DNA of 64,000 nucleotides, taken from Couchioplanes caeruleus (GTDB lineage Bacteria > Actinomycetota > Actinomycetes > Mycobacteriales > Micromonosporaceae). The notes beneath the pieces were generated by a model. It saw only the letters and a list, made by a program, of their open reading frames with translations. It did not search any database and was not told the DNA's origin. This document shows positions 8,988-16,767 of the stretch, piece by piece. A program made the position numbers and the translations under genes. The stretch is from NCBI RefSeq assembly GCF_003751945.1, contig NZ_RJKL01000001.1, positions 3,100,001 through 3,164,000 of the forward strand, written 5' to 3'. Position 1 is the stretch's first letter, and every line of letters begins with the position of its first letter.

Positions 8988-9659
8988 GTGGACGTTGCTG
9001 ACGTGACGAAGGTGGTTGCCGCGGCATTGCGGACTGGCGCGGCACGCGCGGAGCAGGCACCGACGCCGCTGGCTGCGGCTCTGCGCTCGCTGCGCGAAGC
9101 CCTCGCAAGACACCTCGATGGCGACCCGGAGACCGATGGTCCAGATGCGGAGCGTTTGCAAATCCGGTTGATCGATCTACCCGAAACCGCTCTTGAGGAT
9201 CTTTTGCACCTCGGGTACGCAGTGCTGGTGCTGACCGACCCCAAGGGAATGTCGGCAGGTCGATACTGGATCACCGGCTCCAGGAACAAGCACTTCGAAC
9301 TTTCCGAGGCATCTACCCCGACCAACCCAGCTCAGATGCTGGTCAGAACAGGGACCCGCAGTCAAACCGCACAGCCTCATCCCAGCGACCTGATCCGGCA
9401 TCGTGAGCAGGCGGTCGCCGACCGGGAGCGGCTCCTGGGCACCGACCACCCCGACACCCTCACCGCCCGTTGCGACCTCGGACTCGCGTACGCCTCGGTC
9501 GGACGCACCGCTGAAGCCACACACTTGCTGCGACAGGTGATCGCCGACCGGGAGCGGCTCCTGGGCACCGACCACCCCGACACCTCCACCGCTCGAGCAC
9601 ATCTTGTCCTCGCGGAATCCTCAGGGCGCAAACACCCACCTCCAGCAGGACTGGCATGA
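8988..9659 (+). CDS. Tetratricopeptide-repeat protein, short
   Basis: A 223-residue protein with an unrecognised N-terminal domain (about 1-140) and two TPR-type repeats of the kinesin-light-chain/NB-ARC-associated kind (DRERLLGTDHPDTLTARCDL, then LAYASVGRTAEATHLLRQVI and a second DRERLLGTDHPDTSTARAHL). The two copies are nearly identical in DNA, 123 bp apart. Start GTG 8988 has AAGGGA 9 nt upstream. In actinomycetes such repeats usually end large NB-ARC regulators with many copies; here only two remain before the stop, so this may be a shrunken or recombined relic. It sits among other damaged genes. Confidence 0.5.
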   Translation: MDVADVTKVVAAALRTGAARAEQAPTPLAAALRSLREALARHLDGDPETDGPDAERLQIRLIDLPETALEDLLHLGYAVLVLTDPKGMSAGRYWITGSRNKHFELSEASTPTNPAQMLVRTGTRSQTAQPHPSDLIRHREQAVADRERLLGTDHPDTLTARCDLGLAYASVGRTAEATHLLRQVIADRERLLGTDHPDTSTARAHLVLAESSGRKHPPPAGLA

Positions 9660-9856
9660 GGCGGATGGCACCGATGTAGTCACAGGCCCGCCGCAGCGTG
9701 TCGACCAGTGCGACCGCATGGGTCTGAGTAGCCGCGACGAGGAGTCGGCGACCGTGGCATGGCCTACGTCTGCGGCGGTGGCAACCACACAACCAACTCG
9801 CCATCAACAAGCCTTTCCTGATCAACAGCCCTAAGCATCCGCGGCGGCGTCCGGGG

Positions 9857-10729
9857 TCAGGTAGGTGCGAGCGATCGCGCCGGGGTGCGCACCCGCAGGC
9901 CGGCGACAAGCCCGCCGGTCACCACCAGCACCCCGGCCACCTGCAACGGCTGCGGCACGACGCCGTCGACCGCCGCCAGTGTCAGCAGTGCGAACACCGG
10001 CACCAGCCCCACGAACACCCCGGCGCGCTCGATGCCGAGGCCGTTGACGCCGGTGTACCAGGCCACGAAGGCCAGCACGGTCAGCACCAGCCCGAGGAAG
10101 AGCAGGCTGCCGGCCTCCGCGGCCGTTGGCGTCCGGGGTGCCTCACCGGTGGCGGCCATCCCCAGGACCAGCATCGGTACCGCCAGAGCCGTGCTCCACG
10201 CCGACACCCGTACGGCGCCGAGGCGGGGCAGCAGCGGCGCGGCGAACAGCGAGAACGCCGCCTCGGCCACCAGCAGCCCGAGTGCGCCGAGGATGCCGTA
10301 CGCGTCCGCCGAGCCGCCGCCCTGCACCAGCGCCGCGCCGACGACCACCACGCTCGCGGAGGCGACCAGCCGCAGCGCCGGGCGGCGGCCCTCCTGGAGG
10401 GGACCGAGGAGCGCGAGCAGCAGTGGGCTGCCGCCGACGATCGTGCCGACGACGGCCGGGTCGGCGTGACGCAGCGAGAACAGCAGCAGCAGGTTGAACG
10501 CGACCAGCCCGGTCGCGGCGACCGCGGCGAGCCGGACGAACTCGCGCGCGGTCGGGCGCACGCGGCGGCGGCCGGCCGCGACGACGGCGAACAGCGCCAG
10601 GGCGGCGACGCTGTAGCGCATCGCCTGGCCGGACAGCGCCGGGTAGGACAAGATCTCGCGGCTGACCGTGAAGGAGCCGCCGAGGATCGCCGAGGTGGTG
10701 ACGCACATAGCCACGTAGCGGTTGATCAC
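9857..10729 (-). CDS. EamA-family (DMT superfamily) transporter
   Basis: About 290 residues with ten hydrophobic segments and the two-fold EamA repeat; the second half shows LLFLGLVLTVLAFVAWYTGV and a short polar C-terminus. Members export amino acids, sugars or other metabolites across the cytoplasmic membrane. The GTG at 10729 is chosen; an ATG at 10708 is possible. It is divergent from a MocR-type regulator only 73 nt away, which in actinomycetes usually means that the regulator controls the transporter. The exported compound is unknown; a pyridoxal- or amine-related compound is suggested only by the regulator type. Confidence 0.8.
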   Translation of the reverse strand: MINRYVAMCVTTSAILGGSFTVSREILSYPALSGQAMRYSVAALALFAVVAAGRRRVRPTAREFVRLAAVAATGLVAFNLLLLFSLRHADPAVVGTIVGGSPLLLALLGPLQEGRRPALRLVASASVVVVGAALVQGGGSADAYGILGALGLLVAEAAFSLFAAPLLPRLGAVRVSAWSTALAVPMLVLGMAATGEAPRTPTAAEAGSLLFLGLVLTVLAFVAWYTGVNGLGIERAGVFVGLVPVFALLTLAAVDGVVPQPLQVAGVLVVTGGLVAGLRVRTPARSLAPT

Positions 10730-10802
10730 GGCCAATACGCTAGGGCTGCGGTGGTCCACGCTACAGTGCCAATTCGAGCGGCGATTGGAGGACCACTTGT
10801 CG

Positions 10803-12185
10803 GTGTGGGAGGCGCTGGTCGAGCTGGACCGCTCCCGGACGCGCGTCGGCGACCAACTCGTCGGCGCGCTGCGCGAGGCGATCGGCCGGGGCCGGCTCGC
10901 GCCCGGCACCCGGCTGCCGTCCACCCGCGACCTCGCCGCCGACCTGGGCGTTTCGCGCGGCGTGGTGGTCGGCGCGTACGAGCAACTGGTCGCCGAGGGC
11001 CGCCTGGTCACCAGGCGCGGTTTCGGCACGACCGTGGCGACCCTGCCCGCGCCCGCACCGCCGGGCCCACCGGCCGCCACCGCGCCGGCCCGATCCGTGG
11101 CGCCGCTTCGGCCGGGCGTGCCGGACCTCGGCATGTTCCCGCGCAACGCCTGGCGCCGCGCGTACGAGCGGGCGCTGGCGACCGCGCTCGACGTCGACTT
11201 CGGCTACGGCGACGCAGCCGGGGTGCCCCGGCTGCGCGAGGAGCTCGCCGGGTATCTCGGCCGGGTCCGCGCCGCGCTGGTGCCGGCCGACGGACTGATC
11301 GTCACCGCAGGCGTCACCCAGGGCCTGGCGCTGCTGTCGAGAGTCCTACTGGCCGAGGGCGTCCGGCGGGTCGCGGTCGAAGACCCCGGCCCGGCCGCGC
11401 TGCGCGACCACCTGGTGCGACTGGGCATGGAGCCGGTCGCCGTCCCGGTCGACGCGGCCGGGCTGGACACGGCGGCGCTCGCCCGTACCGGGGTGCGAGC
11501 CGTGCTGCTGACCCCTGCGCACCAGTTCCCGACCGGCGTGGTGCTCGCGCCCCGGCGGCGCGCCGAGCTGCTCGCCTGGGCCGGCCGCACCGACGCGCTC
11601 GTCGTCGAGGACGACTATGACGCCGAGTACCGCTACGACCGCGATCCGGTCGGCTGCCTGCAGGGCCTCGCACCGGAGCGGGTGGCACTGGTCGGCTCGG
11701 TCAGCAAGGTCCTGGCGCCGGGGCTGCGCCTCGGCTGGCTGGTGGCGCCCCCGGCGTGGCTGGACCGGCTGCGCGCGGTCAAGGCCGATGCGGACAACGG
11801 CGGGCCGGCGGTCGAGCAGTTGGCGTTCGCCGAATTCCTCGCCGGCGGCGGCTACGACCGGCACCTGCGCCGCGCCCGGCGCATCCACCGGCAGCGCCGC
11901 GACGCGCTGGTGGCCGCCGTACGCCGCCACCTACCGTACGCAAAGATCGCCGGCATCGCGGCCGGCCTGCATCTCGTGGTGGAGCTGCCGGCGGAGGTCG
12001 ACGACGAGGCGCTCGCGGCGGAGGCACGCACCCTCGGGCTCGGCCCGATCGCTTTGTCCTCGCTGCGCTCGCGGCCCGGCGGTCCGCCTGGCTTGGTGCT
12101 CGGCTACGCGCCGCACACGACGGACGAGTTGACCGATGCGGTCCGGCTGCTCGCCACGAGCCGGGCCCTGTGTCATGCCGTATGA
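10803..12185 (+). CDS. MocR-type (GntR-aminotransferase fusion) transcriptional regulator
   Basis: About 460 residues. Residues 8-75 are a GntR winged helix (LREAIGRGRLAPGTRLPSTR, DLAADLGVSRGVV). Residues 110-455 are a fold-type I aminotransferase domain with the pyridoxal-phosphate lysine in SVSKVLAPGLRLGW near residue 302 and the Asp-Tyr pair in VVEDDYDAEYRYD. MocR proteins use bound pyridoxal phosphate as a ligand sensor. GGAGG at 10787-10791 could serve TTG 10797 or GTG 10803; a TACAGT -10 candidate lies at 10762. Its likely target is the divergent EamA gene. Confidence 0.85.
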   Translation: MWEALVELDRSRTRVGDQLVGALREAIGRGRLAPGTRLPSTRDLAADLGVSRGVVVGAYEQLVAEGRLVTRRGFGTTVATLPAPAPPGPPAATAPARSVAPLRPGVPDLGMFPRNAWRRAYERALATALDVDFGYGDAAGVPRLREELAGYLGRVRAALVPADGLIVTAGVTQGLALLSRVLLAEGVRRVAVEDPGPAALRDHLVRLGMEPVAVPVDAAGLDTAALARTGVRAVLLTPAHQFPTGVVLAPRRRAELLAWAGRTDALVVEDDYDAEYRYDRDPVGCLQGLAPERVALVGSVSKVLAPGLRLGWLVAPPAWLDRLRAVKADADNGGPAVEQLAFAEFLAGGGYDRHLRRARRIHRQRRDALVAAVRRHLPYAKIAGIAAGLHLVVELPAEVDDEALAAEARTLGLGPIALSSLRSRPGGPPGLVLGYAPHTTDELTDAVRLLATSRALCHAV

Positions 12186-12405
12186 GTGGCCGACGTGCCC
12201 GCCAAAAGATGTCAGGCTTCCGGCGGCCGAGTCGATGACAGAAACGCACGAGCTTGGGCGACGACTTCGGCTGCTGCCACTCGGTTTCGCGACACGTATT
12301 CAGCCGCGGATGGCGGCATGACAGTACGCCCGAGCCGGCGCAGTGCGCTTCTAATAGCTGCACTAACACAAGGTCAGGGGTGCCAGATGCGGCCATTGTA
12401 GATGG

Positions 12406-12708
12406 TCAAGGGGTGTGAAGTCGCTCGGTCGCGGCGGCTTTGAGATGGGAATGCTCGACGAGGCCGTCGCGCAATTCGGCGAGCCAGCGGAGGGCGTCGT
12501 CAGTGAGCGCGGTGTTTCGGACAGCGAGCAATCGCACGTCAGCTTCGCAGTCAAGCAGGTAGATAGTGTTCCGCGGCTCTTCCGGCGCCAGCAGCAGCAG
12601 GCTGCGGAGGTAGCTGGCGCGTTCATAGGTGTGCGGTGAGCCGGTGGTCGGCCGGATCAACCGGCGTACGAGTCTGTCCTTCGCGTCGAGATGGGCGGCC
12701 GGTAACAC
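12406..12708 (-). CDS. Hypothetical protein or gene remnant
   Basis: A 100-residue frame from GTG 12708 with protein-like composition (YERASYLRSLLLLAPEEPRN, IYLLDCEADVRLLAVRNTAL, DALRWLAELRDGLVEHSHLK). An in-frame stop lies just upstream, so it cannot be longer. I recognise no family. It lies in the degraded stretch leading to the integrase fragment at tRNA-Ala and may be cargo of an old integrated element. The 220 nt between the MocR stop and this gene show nothing recognisable. Confidence 0.4.
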   Translation of the reverse strand: MLPAAHLDAKDRLVRRLIRPTTGSPHTYERASYLRSLLLLAPEEPRNTIYLLDCEADVRLLAVRNTALTDDALRWLAELRDGLVEHSHLKAAATERLHTP

Positions 12709-12752
12709 CGTTCACGAGTCCTGGCGATCCGGTCCCGGCGCGCCGGAACTTC

Positions 12753-13025
12753 TTATGGAGCTGCAAGATCGCCGAGCAGGTCATCCCACAGGCGTTCCGC
12801 AGCCTCGCGGCTCTGCGGGGCCAGGTTGCGGCATATGACCCACTTGGCGTCGCCCAGGCCCAAGCCGGTGGCGTCGGCAACAGCCTTGATCGCCGAGATT
12901 GGCGAATCTGTGCGCCGGAGCAGCACAATGGCGATCTGGTCCGCGTCAGCACCGGCAGCCAACATCCGCCGCGCCATCTCCGTCAAGAGCCGGGTCCGCG
13001 CCATCTGCTCAGCCATGTGAGTCAC
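12753..13025 (-). CDS. Small protein with a ribosomal L7/L12 C-terminal-like domain
   Basis: A 90-residue protein whose middle, SPISAIKAVADATGLGLGDA followed by KWVI, matches the helix and turn of the L7/L12 C-terminal domain (the bL12 pattern is I.VIK.VRE.TGLGLKEAK). The ribosomal hinge and N-terminal dimer domain are absent; a helix (TRLLTEMARRMLAAGADADQ) replaces them. It is therefore not bL12 but one of the stand-alone L12-like proteins seen in actinomycetes, of unknown role. Start GTG 13025 follows a -10 TACGCT by exactly 6 nt, so the mRNA is probably leaderless. Confidence 0.65.
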   Translation of the reverse strand: MTHMAEQMARTRLLTEMARRMLAAGADADQIAIVLLRRTDSPISAIKAVADATGLGLGDAKWVICRNLAPQSREAAERLWDDLLGDLAAP

Positions 13026-13031
13026 GTCGGA

Positions 13032-13037
13032 AGCGTA
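13032..13037 (-). promoter_or_regulatory. -10 element of a leaderless promoter
   Basis: TACGCT on the minus strand ends 6 nt before GTG 13025, which places +1 at the first base of the start codon. Confidence 0.55.
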
Positions 13038-13190
13038 CCGAGTCCCATCGAACACCTCACCATGACGCACCTGTTGCGGCAGGTCAGCACTGCGTCATGG
13101 ACGGTGCCGACTATCGGCGGTCCGCTCATTGTCCGCGGCAGGCAAGGGCGCGCGTTCGGCGAACTGCGCGGTGTCAGGCAGACTGGGCCC

Positions 13191-13520
13191 GTGATCAGCA
13201 TTGGTACAGTGCGCACCTTCGACGCCGAGGAAGGCTGGGGCGTCATCGACGGCCCGGATGTGCCGGGCGGGTGCTGGGTGCACTTCTCCGCCATTGCCAT
13301 GGATGGATACCAAGAGTTGGCGCGAGGGCAGCACGTTTCATTCCGCGCCGAAGCAGCGAGCCAGGACGGTTTCGCCTATCGGGCGGTGAAGGTCTGGACG
13401 AGTGACATCGAGCCGCCCGATCGAACCCGAACCCAGGACGGCTCTGCCGCTTACCACAGTTCGCTGACACTGACCTTCGGTCCACGCCACCCAGACGACA
13501 CGGCAGGGCCGCAGGCATAG
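13191..13520 (+). CDS. Cold-shock-domain protein with C-terminal tail
   Basis: A 109-residue protein. Residues 1-70 are a divergent cold-shock domain: GTVRTFDAEEGWGVIDG carries the RNP1-like GWGVI and WVHFSAI the RNP2-like strand. The remaining 40 residues are polar and probably disordered. Such proteins bind single-stranded RNA or DNA. GTG 13191 is used because the domain begins at residue 4. The divergent L12-like gene lies 165 nt away; both may belong to the same remnant island. Confidence 0.65.
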   Translation: MISIGTVRTFDAEEGWGVIDGPDVPGGCWVHFSAIAMDGYQELARGQHVSFRAEAASQDGFAYRAVKVWTSDIEPPDRTRTQDGSAAYHSSLTLTFGPRHPDDTAGPQA

Positions 13521-13672
13521 CCCTTTGGCGTGCGCCCACCGGTCACCCCGGCGCGGAGAGGCTCAAGAGCGGCAAGGGGTATGCGAGCCAGTGCCGACCG
13601 GCGCCCTGACGCTACGGGCTGCAGACCCACCGCGCCTGCTCAAGATTCAACATTCAGGGGACTGCCTCCGGC

Positions 13673-14047
13673 CGGCTCTTCGCCGGACCGAAGGGCGGCA
13701 TCCCCCGCCGTAACTTCAATCGAGTGTGGCACGCCGCGCTCAGAGCCGCCGGCATACCGATGGACACCGGCCTTCACCTCTACGACCTTCGCCACACCGG
13801 CAGCACCTGGTCCGCGCAGAGCGGTGCCACGCTCAAAGAGCTGATGGCCCGCATCGGGCATTCCAGCATCCGCGCGGCGATGATCTACCAGCACGCGAGC
13901 CGTGACCGAGACGACGCCATCGCCGCTGCGCTCAAACGCGCTGATCGTGGAGGCTCGCAGCAAGGCCGGCGAATGATCTGGCACGGATCTGGCACAACAA
14001 GAGGGCCCGGACCTCAGGTCCGGGCCGTTTCACAAGGGTGGAGCTGA
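13673..14047 (+). pseudogene. Tyrosine recombinase (integrase), C-terminal fragment
   Basis: Only the catalytic end of a phage/ICE-type integrase remains. RLFAGPKGGIPRRNFNRVWH leads into HLYDLRHTGSTW (box II Arg-His), LMARIGHSS (third His) and AAMIYQHA (the tyrosine nucleophile). Everything before codon 13673 is out of frame or unrelated, so the N-terminal two thirds are gone. The fragment ends inside the 3' end of the tRNA-Ala gene, the usual place of the att core next to int in actinomycete integrative elements. It marks a decayed insertion lying to the left of the tRNA. Confidence 0.8.
14004..14026 (-). terminator. Perfect hairpin between integrase fragment and tRNA-Ala
   Basis: A 10-bp perfect stem (GGCCCGGACC/GGTCCGGGCC) with a 3-nt loop. 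It lies 12 nt beyond the 3' end of the tRNA and is followed on that strand by CTCTTGTTG, so it probably ends the tRNA transcript. It may also stop transcription coming the other way. Confidence 0.6.
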
Positions 14048-14111
14048 GGGGACTCGAACCCCTGACCCCCACACTGCCAGTGTGGTGCGCTACCAGCTGC
14101 GCCACAGCCCC
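14039..14111 (-). tRNA. tRNA-Ala (anticodon GGC)
   Basis: A 73-nt cloverleaf. The acceptor stem GGGGCTG pairs with CAGCTCC and the discriminator is A. The anticodon stem CCACA/TGTGG has loop CTGGCAG, giving anticodon GGC, which reads GCC and GCU alanine codons. The T-loop is TTCGAGT. CCA is not encoded. Its 3' end overlaps the last codons of the integrase fragment, which marks it as the attachment site of a former mobile element. Confidence 0.93.
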
Positions 14112-14182
14112 TTGCCATGTCCGGTCGCCCGGGCACAGAGGGAATAGTACACACCCGTCCGGCCCGCGTTCGCGGGAGGGGC

Positions 14183-14740
14183 TCAGTTCAGCGACACGTC
14201 CGGCGGGAAGTGCGCGACCGCCGCCAGGATGTCGCCCTGGCGGCGCAGGACCATGGCCCAGAGGTCGTCCGGGCGGTTCACGAAGGGGTCGCCGGGCAGG
14301 GCGTCGAAGACGAACCAGGAGCCGGCCGCGATCTCGTCCTCGAGCTGGCCGGAGGACCAGCCCGAGTAGCCGGCGAAGACCCTGATGCCCGCCACGCTCT
14401 CCCGCAGCCGGTCCGGATCGGCCGAGAGGTCGACCGTACCCAGGCTGCCTGCGACCTGGTGGAAGCCGGTAACTCGCTTCTTGATCTCGGGGCGGGTGCG
14501 GGCCAGGCAGATCGCCGATTCGGGCTGGACCGGGCCGCCCTCGAAGAGGACCGCCGGGTCGCCCGCGAGGGCGCCCCAGTCGCCCAGGACGTCGGAGACG
14601 GGGACCTCGGTCGCTCGGTTCAGCACGACGCCGAGCGCGCCGCCGGTTTCGTGGGCGACGAGCAGCACGACCGTACGGTCGAAGTTGGGGTCCTTCAGCG
14701 TCGGGGTCGCGACCAGCAGTTGACCGGTCATCGACTCCAC
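14183..14740 (-). CDS. YqgE/AlgH family protein (UPF0301)
   Basis: A 185-residue protein matching the family in full length: MTGQLLVATPTLKDPNFDRT near the start, HETGGALGVVLNRATEVPVS, VLFEGGPVQPESAICL and FAGYSGWSSGQLEDEI. The start is GTG 14740 (VESMTGQ), because GGAGGT stands 6 nt upstream; ATG 14731 is the alternative. Cytoplasmic; the biochemical role is not established. The gene is divergent from the MTA phosphorylase. Confidence 0.9.
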   Translation of the reverse strand: MESMTGQLLVATPTLKDPNFDRTVVLLVAHETGGALGVVLNRATEVPVSDVLGDWGALAGDPAVLFEGGPVQPESAICLARTRPEIKKRVTGFHQVAGSLGTVDLSADPDRLRESVAGIRVFAGYSGWSSGQLEDEIAAGSWFVFDALPGDPFVNRPDDLWAMVLRRQGDILAAVAHFPPDVSLN

Positions 14741-14831
14741 CGACCGACCTCCGACACGCTGCTCTTCACTGAACACGACGACCTCGCTCTCCCGCCATGC
14801 TTGGACATTAGCTTGCGGTTCGGGCCACCGA

Positions 14832-14837
14832 TAAGGT
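14832..14837 (+). promoter_or_regulatory. -10 element of a leaderless promoter
   Basis: TAAGGT ends exactly 6 nt before ATG 14844, so +1 should be the A of the start codon. Confidence 0.55.
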
Positions 14838-14843
14838 CTGCGC

Positions 14844-15650
14844 ATGAACGAGCGACCCCCAGAGGCGGAGATCGGCGTCATCGGCGGATCGGGCCTCTAC
14901 GCCCTGTTGGACGGCGCGACGGAGCACGACGTGTCCACGCCCTACGGTGCGCCGTCGGACCGGATCACGATCGCCGAGGTCGGCGGCCGACGGGTGGCCT
15001 TCCTGCCGCGGCACGGCCGCGACCACCGGTTCCCACCGCACAAGATTCCCTACCGGGCCAACCTGTGGGCGTTGCGCTCCTTGGGTGTACGCCAGATCGT
15101 CGCGCCCTGCGCCGTCGGCGGCCTGCGCCCTGAGCTGGGCCCGGGCACCTTCGTCGTACCCGATCAGCTCATCGACCGCACCAGCGGCCGGCAACAGACG
15201 TACTACGACAGCGGCGCGGTGCACGTCTCGTTCGCGGACCCGTACTGTCCGGTCGGCCGCCGCGCCGTGCTGGCCGCCGGGGAGCGGGTGAGCCCGGTCG
15301 ACGGCGGCACGATGGTGGTGGTCGAGGGGCCGCGGTTCTCGACCCGGGCGGAGTCGCGCTGGTTCGCCGAGATCGGCGGATCGATCGTCAACATGACGGG
15401 TCACCCGGAAGCGGTACTCGCCCGGGAGCTGGCGCTCTGCTACACCGCCATCGCGCTGGTGACCGATCTGGACGCCGGTGTCGAGGGCGAGCACGGGGTC
15501 ACCATGAGCGAGGTCTTCCGTGTCTTCACGGAGAACACGGCGAAGCTGCGCGACATCCTGCTGGACACGGTGACCCGGCTGCCGGCCGAGCGGGAGTGCG
15601 CCTGCCCATCGACGCTGGACGGCATCAAGCTGCCGATCGACCTCCCCTGA
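14844..15650 (+). CDS. mtnP: S-methyl-5'-thioadenosine phosphorylase family protein
   Basis: A 268-residue nucleoside phosphorylase of the MTAP/PNP-I type. IGVIGGSGLY holds the phosphate loop, FLPRHGRDHRFPPHKIPYRA the substrate-side loop, and NMTGHPEAVLARE the family signature. The two aspartates in VTDLDAGVEGEH are typical of members acting on MTA or methylthioinosine rather than on guanosine. It would split methylthioadenosine with phosphate in the methionine salvage pathway; ahcY, another SAM-cycle enzyme, is far away in the window. Specificity for 6-amino or 6-oxo purines cannot be decided from sequence. Probably a leaderless mRNA. Confidence 0.85.
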   Translation: MNERPPEAEIGVIGGSGLYALLDGATEHDVSTPYGAPSDRITIAEVGGRRVAFLPRHGRDHRFPPHKIPYRANLWALRSLGVRQIVAPCAVGGLRPELGPGTFVVPDQLIDRTSGRQQTYYDSGAVHVSFADPYCPVGRRAVLAAGERVSPVDGGTMVVVEGPRFSTRAESRWFAEIGGSIVNMTGHPEAVLARELALCYTAIALVTDLDAGVEGEHGVTMSEVFRVFTENTAKLRDILLDTVTRLPAERECACPSTLDGIKLPIDLP

Positions 15651-15743
15651 GATTTCGCCACATCACCCTCACGAGTTACCCTCCGCAACAGTTTTCCCGA
15701 GTACGGTGTACGGCACGTAGCCGAAAACCGGGTAGGGAAGGTC

Positions 15744-16730
15744 GTGCTCCTCGATAAGGTCACCTCCGGTGATCATGTCTGCTGGATCGTCGACGACGAG
15801 ACCGTGCGCCTCGACACGCTGGCCGACGTCGTCCGCGCGGGCCTGCGGGAGAGCGAAAGGATCGTCTACTGCGGTGACGAGCCCGAGACCGTCCTAGCCG
15901 CGATCGAGCACCGCGGCGTGCGTACCGCCGTGGCGCTGGCGTCCGGTAGCCTGCGGGCGTCGACAACGGAGTCGTTCTGCCTGGACGCCACCGGTGCCTT
16001 CGATCCGGCCGTGGCCATGGGTTTCCTGCGACAGGAACGGGACAGGGCGCGCCACGACGGTTGCCGGGGCCTGCGGCTCATCGTCGACATGTCGTGGGCG
16101 TGCCGGCCCGTGCCGGGCGCCGAGCTGTTGCCCGGCTTCGAGGCGGGACTGAACGCGTTGTTCGCCGAGGGCTACCTGCTGGGGATCTGCGCGTACGATC
16201 GGCGGCTCTTCGATCCTTTGAGCCTGCGCCGGCACACCGGGACGCATGCCGGCGCCGCCGGCACCGGCATGCCGTTCGACCCGGCGTCCGCGCTGCGCAT
16301 GCGGCTCACCCGGAATCCCTACGGGTTGCGCCTGGCGGGCGAGGCGGACATCTTCAACCGGCAGGCGCTCATGTCGGTGATCGAGCATCTCGTCGACGGC
16401 CATCCCGGTGACGGCACGGTGGCGGAGGTCGACGTGTCCGGGCTGCGATTCGCCGACACGGCGGCCGGGCGCATCCTGTCGCACGCCGTGGAGCGCTCCG
16501 CGGGAAGGCTCCGGCTCGTGGGCACCTCGCCGACCCTGTCCCGGCTGCTGGACTTCCACGGCGACCGGGGAGCGCTCGCCCGGCAGGGCGGCCGGCACCT
16601 GCTCGGCCTCGACGGCGACCGACTCGATGTGCACGGCGGCCGACTGGGCTTCCACAGTGACCGACTCGACTTCCAAGGCGCCCAGGGAGCGCATGCGCCC
16701 GACACGGACGCCGAAACAGACTCCGCATGA
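15744..16730 (+). CDS. MEDS-domain / STAS-domain signalling protein
   Basis: A 328-residue protein. Residues 1-165 are a MEDS (DcmR-type) sensor domain (GDHVCWIVDDETVRLDTLAD, RIVYCGDEPETVL, LIVDMSWACRPVPG). Residues about 190-285 are a STAS domain (NPYGLRLAGEADIFNRQAL, VDVSGLRFADTAAGRILS). At the usual phospho-acceptor spot (DSSG in SpoIIAA) it reads DTAAG, so the normal serine is missing. The last 40 residues contain an imperfect repeat (GDRLDVHG, GGRLGFHS, SDRLDFQG). The neighbour is a MEDS-ATPase, which suggests an anti-sigma/antagonist couple. Start GTG 15744 has AGGGAAGG upstream. Confidence 0.8.
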   Translation: MLLDKVTSGDHVCWIVDDETVRLDTLADVVRAGLRESERIVYCGDEPETVLAAIEHRGVRTAVALASGSLRASTTESFCLDATGAFDPAVAMGFLRQERDRARHDGCRGLRLIVDMSWACRPVPGAELLPGFEAGLNALFAEGYLLGICAYDRRLFDPLSLRRHTGTHAGAAGTGMPFDPASALRMRLTRNPYGLRLAGEADIFNRQALMSVIEHLVDGHPGDGTVAEVDVSGLRFADTAAGRILSHAVERSAGRLRLVGTSPTLSRLLDFHGDRGALARQGGRHLLGLDGDRLDVHGGRLGFHSDRLDFQGAQGAHAPDTDAETDSA

Positions 16731-16767
16731 CCGACTGCACCCGAGCGTGCGAAGAGGGATTTTCCGA

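Noticed and set aside
13530..13672. N-terminal half of the integrase.
   Set aside because: Reading frames upstream of 13673 show no recombinase sequence, so the pseudogene was started at the recognisable RLFAGPKGG segment.
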